17,703 bases of DNA, taken from positions 1-17,703 of the forward strand of contig DASZTV010000027.1 in the NCBI GenBank assembly GCA_035548125.1, in the 5' to 3' direction. The position numbers were made by a program, and so were the translations under genes. Below the pieces are notes generated by a model. It was not told the DNA's origin and searched no databases. It saw only the letters and a program-made list of their open reading frames with translations. How positions within the stretch are numbered: the first letter of the stretch is position 1; each line of letters starts with the position of its first letter. Origin of the DNA: DASZTV01 sp035548125. Lineage in GTDB: Bacteria > Actinomycetota > Actinomycetes > JAFAQI01. Positions 7,156 through 16,508 of this stretch are shown one piece after another.

Positions 7156-7156
<1 letters not shown>
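6047..7156 (+). CDS. carA: Carbamoyl-phosphate synthase small (glutaminase) subunit
   Basis: CarA hydrolyses glutamine and channels ammonia to CarB for carbamoyl phosphate synthesis, which feeds both pyrimidines and arginine. The 369-residue protein has the N-terminal CPSase small-subunit domain at about 5-150 (GMTGYQETLTDPSF at 36-49) and a class I glutamine amidotransferase domain at about 178-365. Catalytic Cys254 lies in FGICFGNQ (251-258), and His344 and Glu346 in YHPEA complete the triad. The motif has Asn where many families have His (GxCxGHQ); I recall this as normal in actinobacterial CarA. The ATG at 6047 lies inside the preceding small gene, with an 8-base overlap. The TAA overlaps the carB ATG by one base. 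Confidence 0.97.
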
Positions 7157-10484
<3,328 letters not shown>

Positions 10485-10485
<1 letters not shown>

Positions 10486-11339
10486 TGGGCATCCAGGTCA
10501 AGGGCGAGGTCCTCAACGTCAAGCCGGTCGGCGAGTACTTCTCGATGACCGTCGTCGCACCCGGCATCGCCGAGTTGACCAAGCCCGGCCAGTTCGTCGC
10601 CGTCGCGGTGGGCGGCGACGGCGGCGGTATGTTGCTGCGCCGCGCCTTCTCGATCTACTCGGTGCGGGAAACCGGCGTCTACGGCGGAACGGTGGAGTTC
10701 ATCTTCTCCGTCTCCGGTCGCGGCACGGCGTGGCTCGCCGCGCAGCGGCCGTACGACCCGATCGACGTGGTGGGTCCGCTAGGCCGGCCGTTCGCCCTTC
10801 CGCGGGAGCCGGCGAACTGCGTGCTGGTCGGCGGCGGCTACGGCGCGGCGCCGCTATTCATGCTCGCCGACGCGCTGCGCACCCGCGGTTGCCGCATCGA
10901 TGCGGTGCTCGGAGCGTCGACCGGGGACCGGCTGTTCGGCGCGCTCGACGCCAAGCGCATGGCGGCAAGCGTCGCCTTCACCACCGACGACGGCTCGTAC
11001 GGCGAGAAGGGCCGCGTCTCCGATGTCCTTCCCGAGGTCATCGAGCGGGTTCACGCCGACGTGGTCTACGCCTGCGGGCCGATGGCGATGCTGCAGGCCG
11101 TCCAGTCCGTCGCGAGTGCGGCCTATGACGGCGCGGGCATTCCCACCCAGCTGTCGGTGGAGGAGTCGATGGCGTGCGGCATCGGCGTGTGCATGACCTG
11201 CGTGCTGCCGATCATCGGCAACGACGGACAGACCCGGATGGCGCGGTCGTGCGCCGATGGCCCGGTGTTCTCCGGGGAACGGATCCGCTGGGACGCTCTC
11301 GGCACCGTCCCCAACGACGCGGTGGGGGCGCAGCAATGA
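10485..11339 (+). CDS. pyrK: Dihydroorotate dehydrogenase B, electron transfer (FAD/2Fe-2S) subunit
   Basis: PyrK passes electrons from PyrD through a 2Fe-2S cluster and FAD to NAD+. The 284-residue protein has a ferredoxin-reductase-like FAD domain at 5-105 (RRAFSIYSV at 52-60, the RxFS signature), an NAD-binding domain at 110-220 (VLVGGGYGAAPLF at 113-125; ACGPMAML at 196-203), and a C-terminal cluster motif with C231, C236, C239 and C256 (SMACGIGVCMTC then RSCADGPVF). All four cluster cysteines are present. Its position between carB and pyrD fits. The stop codon overlaps an ATG in another frame that opens only a 9-codon ORF leading toward pyrD. Confidence 0.96.
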
Positions 11340-11355
11340 CGGCGGGGTGGTCGGC

Positions 11356-12456
11356 GTGTCAGTGACGTTGCGGCGGCAGGAGAAGGTCGTCCGTGACACC
11401 AACGTGGACATGACGACGAGGCTCGGCTCACTCACGGTCGGAGACCCCGTCTTCACCGCGTCGGGCTGTGCCGCGGCGGGCCAGGAGCTCGCGGCGTACA
11501 ACGACCTCACCGCGATCGGCGGTGTCGTGACGAAGTCGATCCAGCTCACCCCGAGAGCCGGCCGCGCGACCCCGCGAATGGCGGAGACGCCGAGCGGGAT
11601 GCTCAACTCGATCGGGCTGCAGGGGCCCGGCATCGACATCTTCGTCAGCCGCGACCTTGCCTGGCTCGACGAGCACGGCGTGACCGCCGCGGTGTCGATC
11701 GCGGGGCACAGCGTCGATGAGTACGCCAAGCTCGGCGGCAAGCTGAGGGGCAAGCCGGTCGGGCTGATCGAGGTCAACATCAGCTGCCCCAACGTCGAGG
11801 ACCGCGGTCAGGTGTTCGCCTGCGACAAGTCGGCCGCCGCCGCGGTGGTCCAGGCGGTACGACGGACGGTGTCACCCAGCACGCCGGTCTTCGCGAAGCT
11901 CTCGCCCGACGTCACCAACATCGTCGAGATCGCGCAGGCGTGCATGGACGCCGGGGCGACCGGGTTGAGCCTGATCAACACCACGCTCGGCATGGTCATC
12001 GACACCCACACGATGCGGCCGTTGCTCGCCGGTGTCACCGGCGGGCTGTCCGGGCCGGCGATTCGCCCGCTGGCGCTTCGCTGCGTCTGGCAGGTCCACC
12101 AGGCGATGCCCGACGTTCCGCTGTTCGGGATCGGCGGGATCCGCACCGGCCTCGACGCGCTCGAGTTCATCCTCGCCGGCGCGACCGCCGTCCAGGTCGG
12201 CACTGTGATCTTCCACGACCCGGGCGCGCCGTCACGCGTCTCGCGCGAGCTCCGCGAGGCGCTGTCGGCGCGCGGGATCGACCGGGTCGAGGACGCGATC
12301 GGGCTCGCTCACCGCCCACCGGAGGAGATCGTTCCCGAGCTCCCCGATCCGCCGGGTGACGAGCCCGCCGACACTCTGGAGGAGATCGAACTGCTCGATG
12401 AGGACGAAGCCGAGGACAGCCCGTTCGTCGACGTCTGGGAAGACCAAGATGTGTAG
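11356..12456 (+). CDS. pyrD: Dihydroorotate dehydrogenase, class 1B catalytic subunit, with acidic C-terminal tail
   Basis: PyrD oxidises dihydroorotate to orotate with bound FMN and hands electrons to PyrK. The 366-residue reading shows FTASGCAAAGQELA (33-46), VVTKSI (58-63; K60), NSIGLQGPG (84-92), NISCPN (141-146; C144 is the class 1 active base), K181 in FAKLSPD, GGLSGPAIRP (229-238), GIGGIRTG (258-265) and AVQVGT (278-283). The SCPN cysteine and the adjacent pyrK make it class 1B, NAD-linked, rather than the quinone-linked class 2 of mycobacteria. The enzyme core ends near 321. Residues 323-366 form an unusual tail, 20 of 44 acidic with no Lys or Arg. The start is uncertain: GTG 11356 has a GGTGG-like site, GTG 11362 and GTG 11404 are alternatives, and 11404 (VDMTTRLGSL) best matches the family N-terminus. 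Confidence 0.93.
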   Translation: MSVTLRRQEKVVRDTNVDMTTRLGSLTVGDPVFTASGCAAAGQELAAYNDLTAIGGVVTKSIQLTPRAGRATPRMAETPSGMLNSIGLQGPGIDIFVSRDLAWLDEHGVTAAVSIAGHSVDEYAKLGGKLRGKPVGLIEVNISCPNVEDRGQVFACDKSAAAAVVQAVRRTVSPSTPVFAKLSPDVTNIVEIAQACMDAGATGLSLINTTLGMVIDTHTMRPLLAGVTGGLSGPAIRPLALRCVWQVHQAMPDVPLFGIGGIRTGLDALEFILAGATAVQVGTVIFHDPGAPSRVSRELREALSARGIDRVEDAIGLAHRPPEEIVPELPDPPGDEPADTLEEIELLDEDEAEDSPFVDVWEDQDV

Positions 12457-12485
12457 CCGGATGCGACGCGGTCGGCGGGTTGGTC

Positions 12486-13181
12486 GTGGTGAACGTGGCT
12501 AGCCCGATTGCGGTGGCGCTCGACACCGGTGACCTCGCGACCGCGACCAGATGGGCGCAGGCGGTCGCGCCCCACGTCAGCACGTTGAAGGTCGGCCTCG
12601 AGCTGTTCTGCGCGGAAGGCCCCGGCGCGGTGGAGAAGATCCGCGCCAGCGCGGATTCGGCGATGTTCCTCGACCTGAAGCTGCACGACATCCCCGCGAC
12701 GGTCGCCGGCGCGGCGCGTTCGGTCGGCGCCGTGTCGCCCGACTTCCTCACCGTTCACGCTTCCGGTGGGCCTGCCATGGTGTCCGCCGCAGCCGACGCG
12801 CTTCCCGACACCAAGATCACCGCGATCACGATCCTGACGTCGCTGACCGCGGCCGACCTGGACCGGCTCGGCATCGCCGGGCCGCCCGCCGACGCCGTCG
12901 TACGACTCGCCTCGCTTGCCGTCGACGCCGGGGCACGGGCGCTGGTGTGTTCGCCGCAAGAGGTCGCGCTCGTCCGCGCTGCGGTCGGCCCGTCGATCAC
13001 GCTGATCACACCGGGGGTGCGACCGGCCGGCGCCGACCTGAACGACCAGGCGCGGGTGGCGACACCGGAGCAGGCGCTGGCCGACGGGGCGGACCTCGTC
13101 GTCATCGGACGACCGATCACCGGTGCCGATGATCCTGCTGGGGCGGCTGCGGCGATAGCGGCGTCTTTGCGTTCTCGTTGA
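12486..13181 (+). CDS. pyrF: Orotidine 5'-phosphate decarboxylase
   Basis: PyrF decarboxylates OMP to UMP, the last step of the pathway. The 231-residue TIM barrel begins PIAVALDTGD (7-16). It carries K36 in LKVGLELF, the catalytic Asp-Lys-x-x-Asp array in FLDLKLHDIP (61-70; D63, K65, D68), the phosphate-side ITPGVRP (174-180), and the terminal VVIGRPIT (205-212). It is the short bacterial type, unlike the longer mycobacterial form. The frame allows starts at TTG 12480 and GTG 12486, 12489 and 12495. I chose 12486 because GGCGGG lies 6 bases upstream. It sits 29 bases after pyrD with no terminator seen, so it is probably co-transcribed. pyrE, needed to make OMP, is not in the window. Confidence 0.96.
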   Translation: MVNVASPIAVALDTGDLATATRWAQAVAPHVSTLKVGLELFCAEGPGAVEKIRASADSAMFLDLKLHDIPATVAGAARSVGAVSPDFLTVHASGGPAMVSAAADALPDTKITAITILTSLTAADLDRLGIAGPPADAVVRLASLAVDAGARALVCSPQEVALVRAAVGPSITLITPGVRPAGADLNDQARVATPEQALADGADLVVIGRPITGADDPAGAAAAIAASLRSR

Positions 13182-13194
13182 GGGCCGACCCCAG

Positions 13195-13224
13195 TTGCGC
13201 GACCGGCTTCAGCCTCGCTAGGTT
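13195..13224 (+). promoter_or_regulatory. Candidate promoter for mihF
   Basis: A TTGCGC (13195-13200) and a TAGGTT (13219-13224) are separated by 18 bases in the 123-base gap between pyrF and mihF. Transcription would start near 13231, leaving a leader of about 75 bases. The hexamers fit a housekeeping sigma promoter moderately well. This would free mihF from pyrimidine control. Confidence 0.45.
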
Positions 13225-13304
13225 CGCCGCCGCTGGCGATGCAAGAGGTGGGCCTCGCAACCGAGTCCTTCCTCGTCGACTACGTGACCTCGAGGAGAGT
13301 CCGC

Positions 13305-13619
13305 TTGGCGCTCCCGCCGTTGACCCCCGAGCAACGGGCAGCGGCGCTGGAGAAGGCGGCGGCCGCACGTCGGGCGAGGGCGGAGCTGCGAGAGCGGTTG
13401 AAGCATTCCAAGACCTCCCTGGCGGAGGTACTCGCCGAAGGCGAGCACGACGAAGCCATCGGCAAGATGCGGGTGAGTGCTGTCCTCGAGTCGATGCCGG
13501 GCGTCGGCAAGGTGCGCGCGCAGCGGATCATGGAGCGGCTGTCGATCTCGGCGAGCCGTCGGGTCCGCGGCCTCGGTGCGCACCAGCGCGCCGCCCTCGA
13601 GCGGGAGTTCACCGACTGA
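13305..13619 (+). CDS. mihF: Integration host factor, actinobacterial type (mIHF/sIHF)
   Basis: This is a nucleoid-associated protein that binds and bends DNA, essential in mycobacteria and involved in development in Streptomyces. The 104-residue product starts MALPPLTPEQ, the family N-terminus, then has a long basic helix (residues 8-35) and the helix-two-turn-helix DNA-binding region at about 50-100 (MPGVGKVRAQRIMERL at 64-79, SRRVRGLG at 84-91). The TTG start at 13305 is well supported: GAGGAG lies 7 bases upstream, and the longer open frame from 13239 would add residues not seen in the family. The gap before it contains a promoter-like pair. gmk follows after 34 bases. Confidence 0.96.
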   Translation: MALPPLTPEQRAAALEKAAAARRARAELRERLKHSKTSLAEVLAEGEHDEAIGKMRVSAVLESMPGVGKVRAQRIMERLSISASRRVRGLGAHQRAALEREFTD

Positions 13620-13653
13620 CGTCGGTCGAGCCCGGAATGCACGTCCTCGCATC

Positions 13654-14211
13654 GTGACGGACTCACGTCCTCGTCTCACCGTCCTGTCCGGCCCGGCCGG
13701 CGTCGGTAAGAGCTCCGTGGTGAACGAGCTTCGCCGGGTGGCGCCTCACATCTGGAACTCGGTGAGCGCCACCACTCGGCCCAAGCGCCCCGGAGAGGTC
13801 GACGGCGAGTCGTACTTCTTCGTCACCCCGGAAGAGTTCGAGGGGATGGCGGCGCGCGGCGAGCTGCTCGAGAACGCGACGTATTCGGAGAACCGCTACG
13901 GGACCCCGCGTCGCGCCGTCGAGGCGAAGCTGGACGCGGGGGTTCCGGTGCTCCTGGAGATCGAGCTCCAGGGCGCCCGGCAGGTGCGAACGCTCGAGCC
14001 CGACGCGCTGCTGGTGTTCCTCGCCCCGCCGTCGTGGGAGGAGCTGGAGCGGCGGCTTCGCGGCAGGGGGACCGAGCCCGCTGACGTGATCGAGCGGCGG
14101 CTCGCCCAGGCGAGGGTCGAGCTCGCCGCAGAGGGCGAGTTCGATGCGGTCATCGTCAACACCTCGGTCGAGGAAGCCGCCGAGCAACTAGCGGCCCTCA
14201 TCTCTCGGTGA
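13654..14211 (+). CDS. gmk: Guanylate kinase
   Basis: Gmk phosphorylates GMP to GDP using ATP. The 185-residue protein has the P-loop SGPAGVGKSS (12-21), the GMP-binding region SVSATTRPKRPGEVDGESYF (37-56), ATYSENRYGTP (75-85), and the lid/adenine region with RGRGTE and RRLAQARVEL (148-157). Length is typical for the short bacterial form. The P-loop has Ala where Ser is more common (GPxGVGKS), which keeps the essential Gly-Lys-Ser. The GTG start at 13654 gives MTDSRPRLTVLSGP; the open frame continues upstream through mihF but is not family-like. No strong Shine-Dalgarno precedes it. It lies in the usual mihF-gmk-rpoZ order. Confidence 0.96.
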   Translation: MTDSRPRLTVLSGPAGVGKSSVVNELRRVAPHIWNSVSATTRPKRPGEVDGESYFFVTPEEFEGMAARGELLENATYSENRYGTPRRAVEAKLDAGVPVLLEIELQGARQVRTLEPDALLVFLAPPSWEELERRLRGRGTEPADVIERRLAQARVELAAEGEFDAVIVNTSVEEAAEQLAALISR

Positions 14212-14287
14212 TCGTGACGTCGTTGGCGGCTGACGGGTGTCGAGAGGCCGACAACTGCAAGATCACCTGGGTGGGGGGCGGCGCTGG

Positions 14288-14293
14288 TAGCCT
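14288..14293 (+). promoter_or_regulatory. Candidate -10 element upstream of rpoZ
   Basis: TAGCCT in the 118-base gmk-rpoZ gap would place a transcription start near 14300, about 30 bases before the rpoZ GTG. No clear -35 is seen. A separate promoter for rpoZ is plausible but not established. Confidence 0.4.
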
Positions 14294-14329
14294 TGTGGGT
14301 CGATCTGACTCCCCGAAGAGAGGCACGAC

Positions 14330-14602
14330 GTGGCCGGCACTGCTGCTCGCCCCGAGGGCATCACGAACCCTCCGATCGACGAGCTGCTCGACAAGGTCGA
14401 GAGCAAGTACGCCCTCGTCATCTACGCGGCCAAGCGGGCACGCCAGATCAACGCGTACTACTCGCAGCTCGGCGAAGGTCTGCTCGAGTACGTCGGCCCG
14501 CTCGTCCCGGCCCACGTCCAGGAGAAGCCGCTGTCGGTTGCGCTGCGCGAGGCGAACGAGGACCTGCTGGTCTTCGAGCAGATCGACGCCGTCGCCGAGT
14601 AG
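14330..14602 (+). CDS. rpoZ: RNA polymerase omega subunit
   Basis: Omega helps fold and assemble the beta' subunit in RNA polymerase. The 90-residue product has NPPIDELLDKVESKYALVIY at 13-32, the conserved AAKRARQIN (33-41) that contacts beta', and EKPLSVALREA (65-75), matching actinobacterial omega proteins, which are about this length. The GTG start has a GAGAGG site 6 bases upstream. coaBC starts 9 bases after its stop and the two are probably co-transcribed. Confidence 0.96.
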   Translation: MAGTAARPEGITNPPIDELLDKVESKYALVIYAAKRARQINAYYSQLGEGLLEYVGPLVPAHVQEKPLSVALREANEDLLVFEQIDAVAE

Positions 14603-14611
14603 GCACCTCAC

Positions 14612-15856
14612 ATGAGTGGGGACTCTGCGTCGGCGCAGCCGCTATCGGCTCAGCATCGGCGCGTCGTCCTCGGGGTCTGTGGCGGGATCGCCGCCTACAA
14701 GGCCTGCGAGCTGCTGCGTCGCTTCACCGAGTCCGGCCACGACGTCCACGTCGTACCGACGGCGTCGGCCCTGAAGTTCGTCGGTGAGACGACCTGGGCG
14801 GCGCTGTCCGGGAACCCGGTCGCCACCGACGTATGGACCGCGGCGCATCGCGTGCCGCACGTCGCGCTCGGCCGGCAGGCCGACCTCGTGGTCGTGGCCC
14901 CGGCCACGGCGGACTTCCTCGCGCGGCTGGTGATCGGTCGCTCCGACGATCTGCTGACCGCGACGCTGCTGACCGCGCGTTGCCCGGTGGTCCTCGCTCC
15001 CGCGATGCACACCGAGATGTGGCAGCACCCGGCCACAGAGGCCAACGTCGCGACGCTTCGAGAGCGCGGGGTGATCGTTCTCGACCCGGCGGTTGGCCGG
15101 CTCACCGGCCGCGACACCGGCATCGGCCGGCTGCCGGATCCGGAAGAGATCTTCGCGGTCGCCCGCACGGTGCTCGAGCGCGGTCAGGCTGCGCTTGCAC
15201 ACGACCTTGCCGGCCACCACGTCGTGGTCACCGCGGGTGGCACGCGCGAGCCGCTCGATCCGGTCCGCTTCCTCGGAAACCGCTCGAGTGGCCGGCAGGG
15301 ATACGCCGTCGCCCGCGCCGCACTCGCGCGCGGCGCCGAGGTCACCCTGATCTCCGCGAACACTGCGCTCGCCGATCCGGCCGGAGCGAAGCTGGTACGC
15401 GTCGCGACTGCCGAGGACATGCGGGTCGCGGTCGAGGAGGCTGCGGCTAGCGCCGACGCGATCGTGATGGCGGCGGCAGTCGCTGACTTCCGGCCGGCGA
15501 CCAAGTCGACGAGCAAGCTGAAGAAGGGTGCGGACGAGCCGGAGTCGATCCCGCTGGTGCGCAACGCAGACATCCTTGCCGACATCTCGGCCAACCGCCG
15601 TCGTCCGGGGCAGGTCATTGTCGGGTTCGCGGCCGAGACCGACGACGTGCTGGCGAACGGCCGGGCCAAGCTGGCCGCCAAGGGCTGCGACCTGATCGTG
15701 GTCAACGAGGTGGGGGAGCATCGGACGTTCGATGCCGAGCACAACACGGCGACGATCCTGGGCGCGGACGGATCCGCGACCGAGGTGGCAGAGGTCAGCA
15801 AAGAGGCGCTTGGCCACGCAATCTGGGACCAGGTCGTCGCCCACCTCGCGCGGTGA
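14612..15856 (+). CDS. coaBC: Phosphopantothenoylcysteine synthetase/decarboxylase, bifunctional
   Basis: CoaBC couples cysteine to 4'-phosphopantothenate (CoaB) and decarboxylates the product (CoaC) in coenzyme A synthesis. The 414-residue fusion has an FMN-binding CoaC domain at 15-190: GVCGGIAAYKACELLRRF (21-38), the probable catalytic H83 in VPHVALG, VVAPATADFLARL (94-106) and PAMHTEMW (130-137). The CoaB domain at 200-414 has TAGGTREPLDPVRFLGNRSS (207-226), MAAAVADFRP (286-295), the lysines at 302-305 and VGFAAET (337-343). In the clamp segment GRLTGRDTGIGRL (162-174) I see no cysteine where the E. coli enzyme uses one; I recall the same in other actinobacteria. The ATG follows rpoZ by 9 bases without a strong ribosome binding site. 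Its stop overlaps the next gene. Confidence 0.97.
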   Translation: MSGDSASAQPLSAQHRRVVLGVCGGIAAYKACELLRRFTESGHDVHVVPTASALKFVGETTWAALSGNPVATDVWTAAHRVPHVALGRQADLVVVAPATADFLARLVIGRSDDLLTATLLTARCPVVLAPAMHTEMWQHPATEANVATLRERGVIVLDPAVGRLTGRDTGIGRLPDPEEIFAVARTVLERGQAALAHDLAGHHVVVTAGGTREPLDPVRFLGNRSSGRQGYAVARAALARGAEVTLISANTALADPAGAKLVRVATAEDMRVAVEEAAASADAIVMAAAVADFRPATKSTSKLKKGADEPESIPLVRNADILADISANRRRPGQVIVGFAAETDDVLANGRAKLAAKGCDLIVVNEVGEHRTFDAEHNTATILGADGSATEVAEVSKEALGHAIWDQVVAHLAR

Positions 15857-16437
15857 GCCTCTCGGGCGAGTTTCCGAAGCCGCTCGGTGACGGCGTCACG
15901 CTGGAGCTGACGACTGCGGCGGTTGCGGCGGAGGCGTTCGCGCTCGTCGAGGCCGAGCGGGAGCGGTTGCGCGAGTGGCTGCCGTGGGTCGATCAGACCA
16001 CCGACGTAGCGGTACAGCGGGCCTACCTCGAAGGAGTGGAACGGGCCAACCGGGAGGAGACCGGCGCGCACGTGACGATCCGCATGGGTACGACGCTGGC
16101 CGGCTTCGCCGAGCTGCGCGTGGCGCCACTGCTGCGCAGCGGCGAGGTCGGCTACTGGCTGTCGGAACGCGCCGTCGGTTGCGGCGTGATGACCCGTGCG
16201 GTCGCCGCGTTGATCGATCTCGGATTCGGGCTGTTCGACCTGCACCGCGTCCAGCTGCAGGCGGCCACCGGCAACACCCGCAGCCGCGCTGTGGCGGAGC
16301 GGCTGGGGATGGTCTTCGAAGGAATCCGCCGGGAGGCGGAGGAGCTGCCGAAGGGGTTCGTCGATCTCGCGGTGTACTCGACACTCGTGCAGGAGTGGCC
16401 GGGGGCAGACCGGGCGATCGCGCAGGCGCGCCCCTGA
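15853..16437 (+). CDS. GNAT family N-acetyltransferase, RimJ/RimL type
   Basis: This 194-residue protein is a GCN5-related acetyltransferase similar to RimJ/RimL/YdaF enzymes that acetylate protein N-termini or small amines using acetyl-CoA. Visible parts are WLPWVDQT (42-49, typical of this subgroup), GFAELRV (84-90), VGYWLSERAVGCGVMTRAV (99-117, covering the acetyl-CoA loop), LHRVQLQAATGNTRSRAVAERLGM (130-153) and the terminal DLAVYSTLVQEW (171-182). The acetyl-CoA pyrophosphate loop reads VGCGV instead of the usual Q/R-x-x-G-x-G/A, a mild departure. Its GTG overlaps the coaBC stop by four bases (GTGA), so it is translationally coupled to a CoA-synthesis gene. The substrate is unknown; a ribosomal protein or antibiotic are possibilities. 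Confidence 0.9.
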   Translation: MSLSGEFPKPLGDGVTLELTTAAVAAEAFALVEAERERLREWLPWVDQTTDVAVQRAYLEGVERANREETGAHVTIRMGTTLAGFAELRVAPLLRSGEVGYWLSERAVGCGVMTRAVAALIDLGFGLFDLHRVQLQAATGNTRSRAVAERLGMVFEGIRREAEELPKGFVDLAVYSTLVQEWPGADRAIAQARP

Positions 16438-16451
16438 CCGCGGCGGATCGG

Positions 16452-16457
16452 TAGACT
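16452..16457 (+). promoter_or_regulatory. Candidate -10 element of the metK promoter
   Basis: TAGACT lies 51 bases before the metK GTG and would give a start near 16464. No good -35 is seen at the usual distance. It sits just beside the 8-bp inverted repeat, so a protein bound there could block this promoter. Confidence 0.4.
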
Positions 16458-16458
16458 C

Positions 16459-16487
16459 GCCGGGCAGCCGGTGCCGATGTGCCCGGC
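16459..16487. repeat. Perfect 8-bp inverted repeat upstream of metK
   Basis: GCCGGGCA (16459-16466) and TGCCCGGC (16480-16487) are exact reverse complements separated by 13 bases. The repeat spans the predicted metK transcription start. It could be an operator, or an RNA hairpin in read-through transcripts from coaBC and the GNAT gene. There is no following U-run, so a classic terminator is unlikely. Confidence 0.55.
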
Positions 16488-16501
16488 CTCCCCGATAGGA
16501 G
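16488..16501 (+). promoter_or_regulatory. Possible Shine-Dalgarno-masking hairpin before metK
   Basis: CUCC (16488-16491) can pair with GGAG (16498-16501), the core of the metK ribosome binding site AGGAG, across a six-base loop. The stem is only four pairs, so its stability alone is modest, but it abuts the 8-bp inverted repeat and could stack on it in longer transcripts. Confidence 0.35.
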
Positions 16502-16508
16502 TTTTGGC

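Noticed and set aside
14207..14267. GGTGATC / GATCACC 7-bp inverted repeat after gmk
   Set aside because: Arms are 47 bases apart, one overlaps the gmk stop, and there is no U-run; likely chance in this composition.
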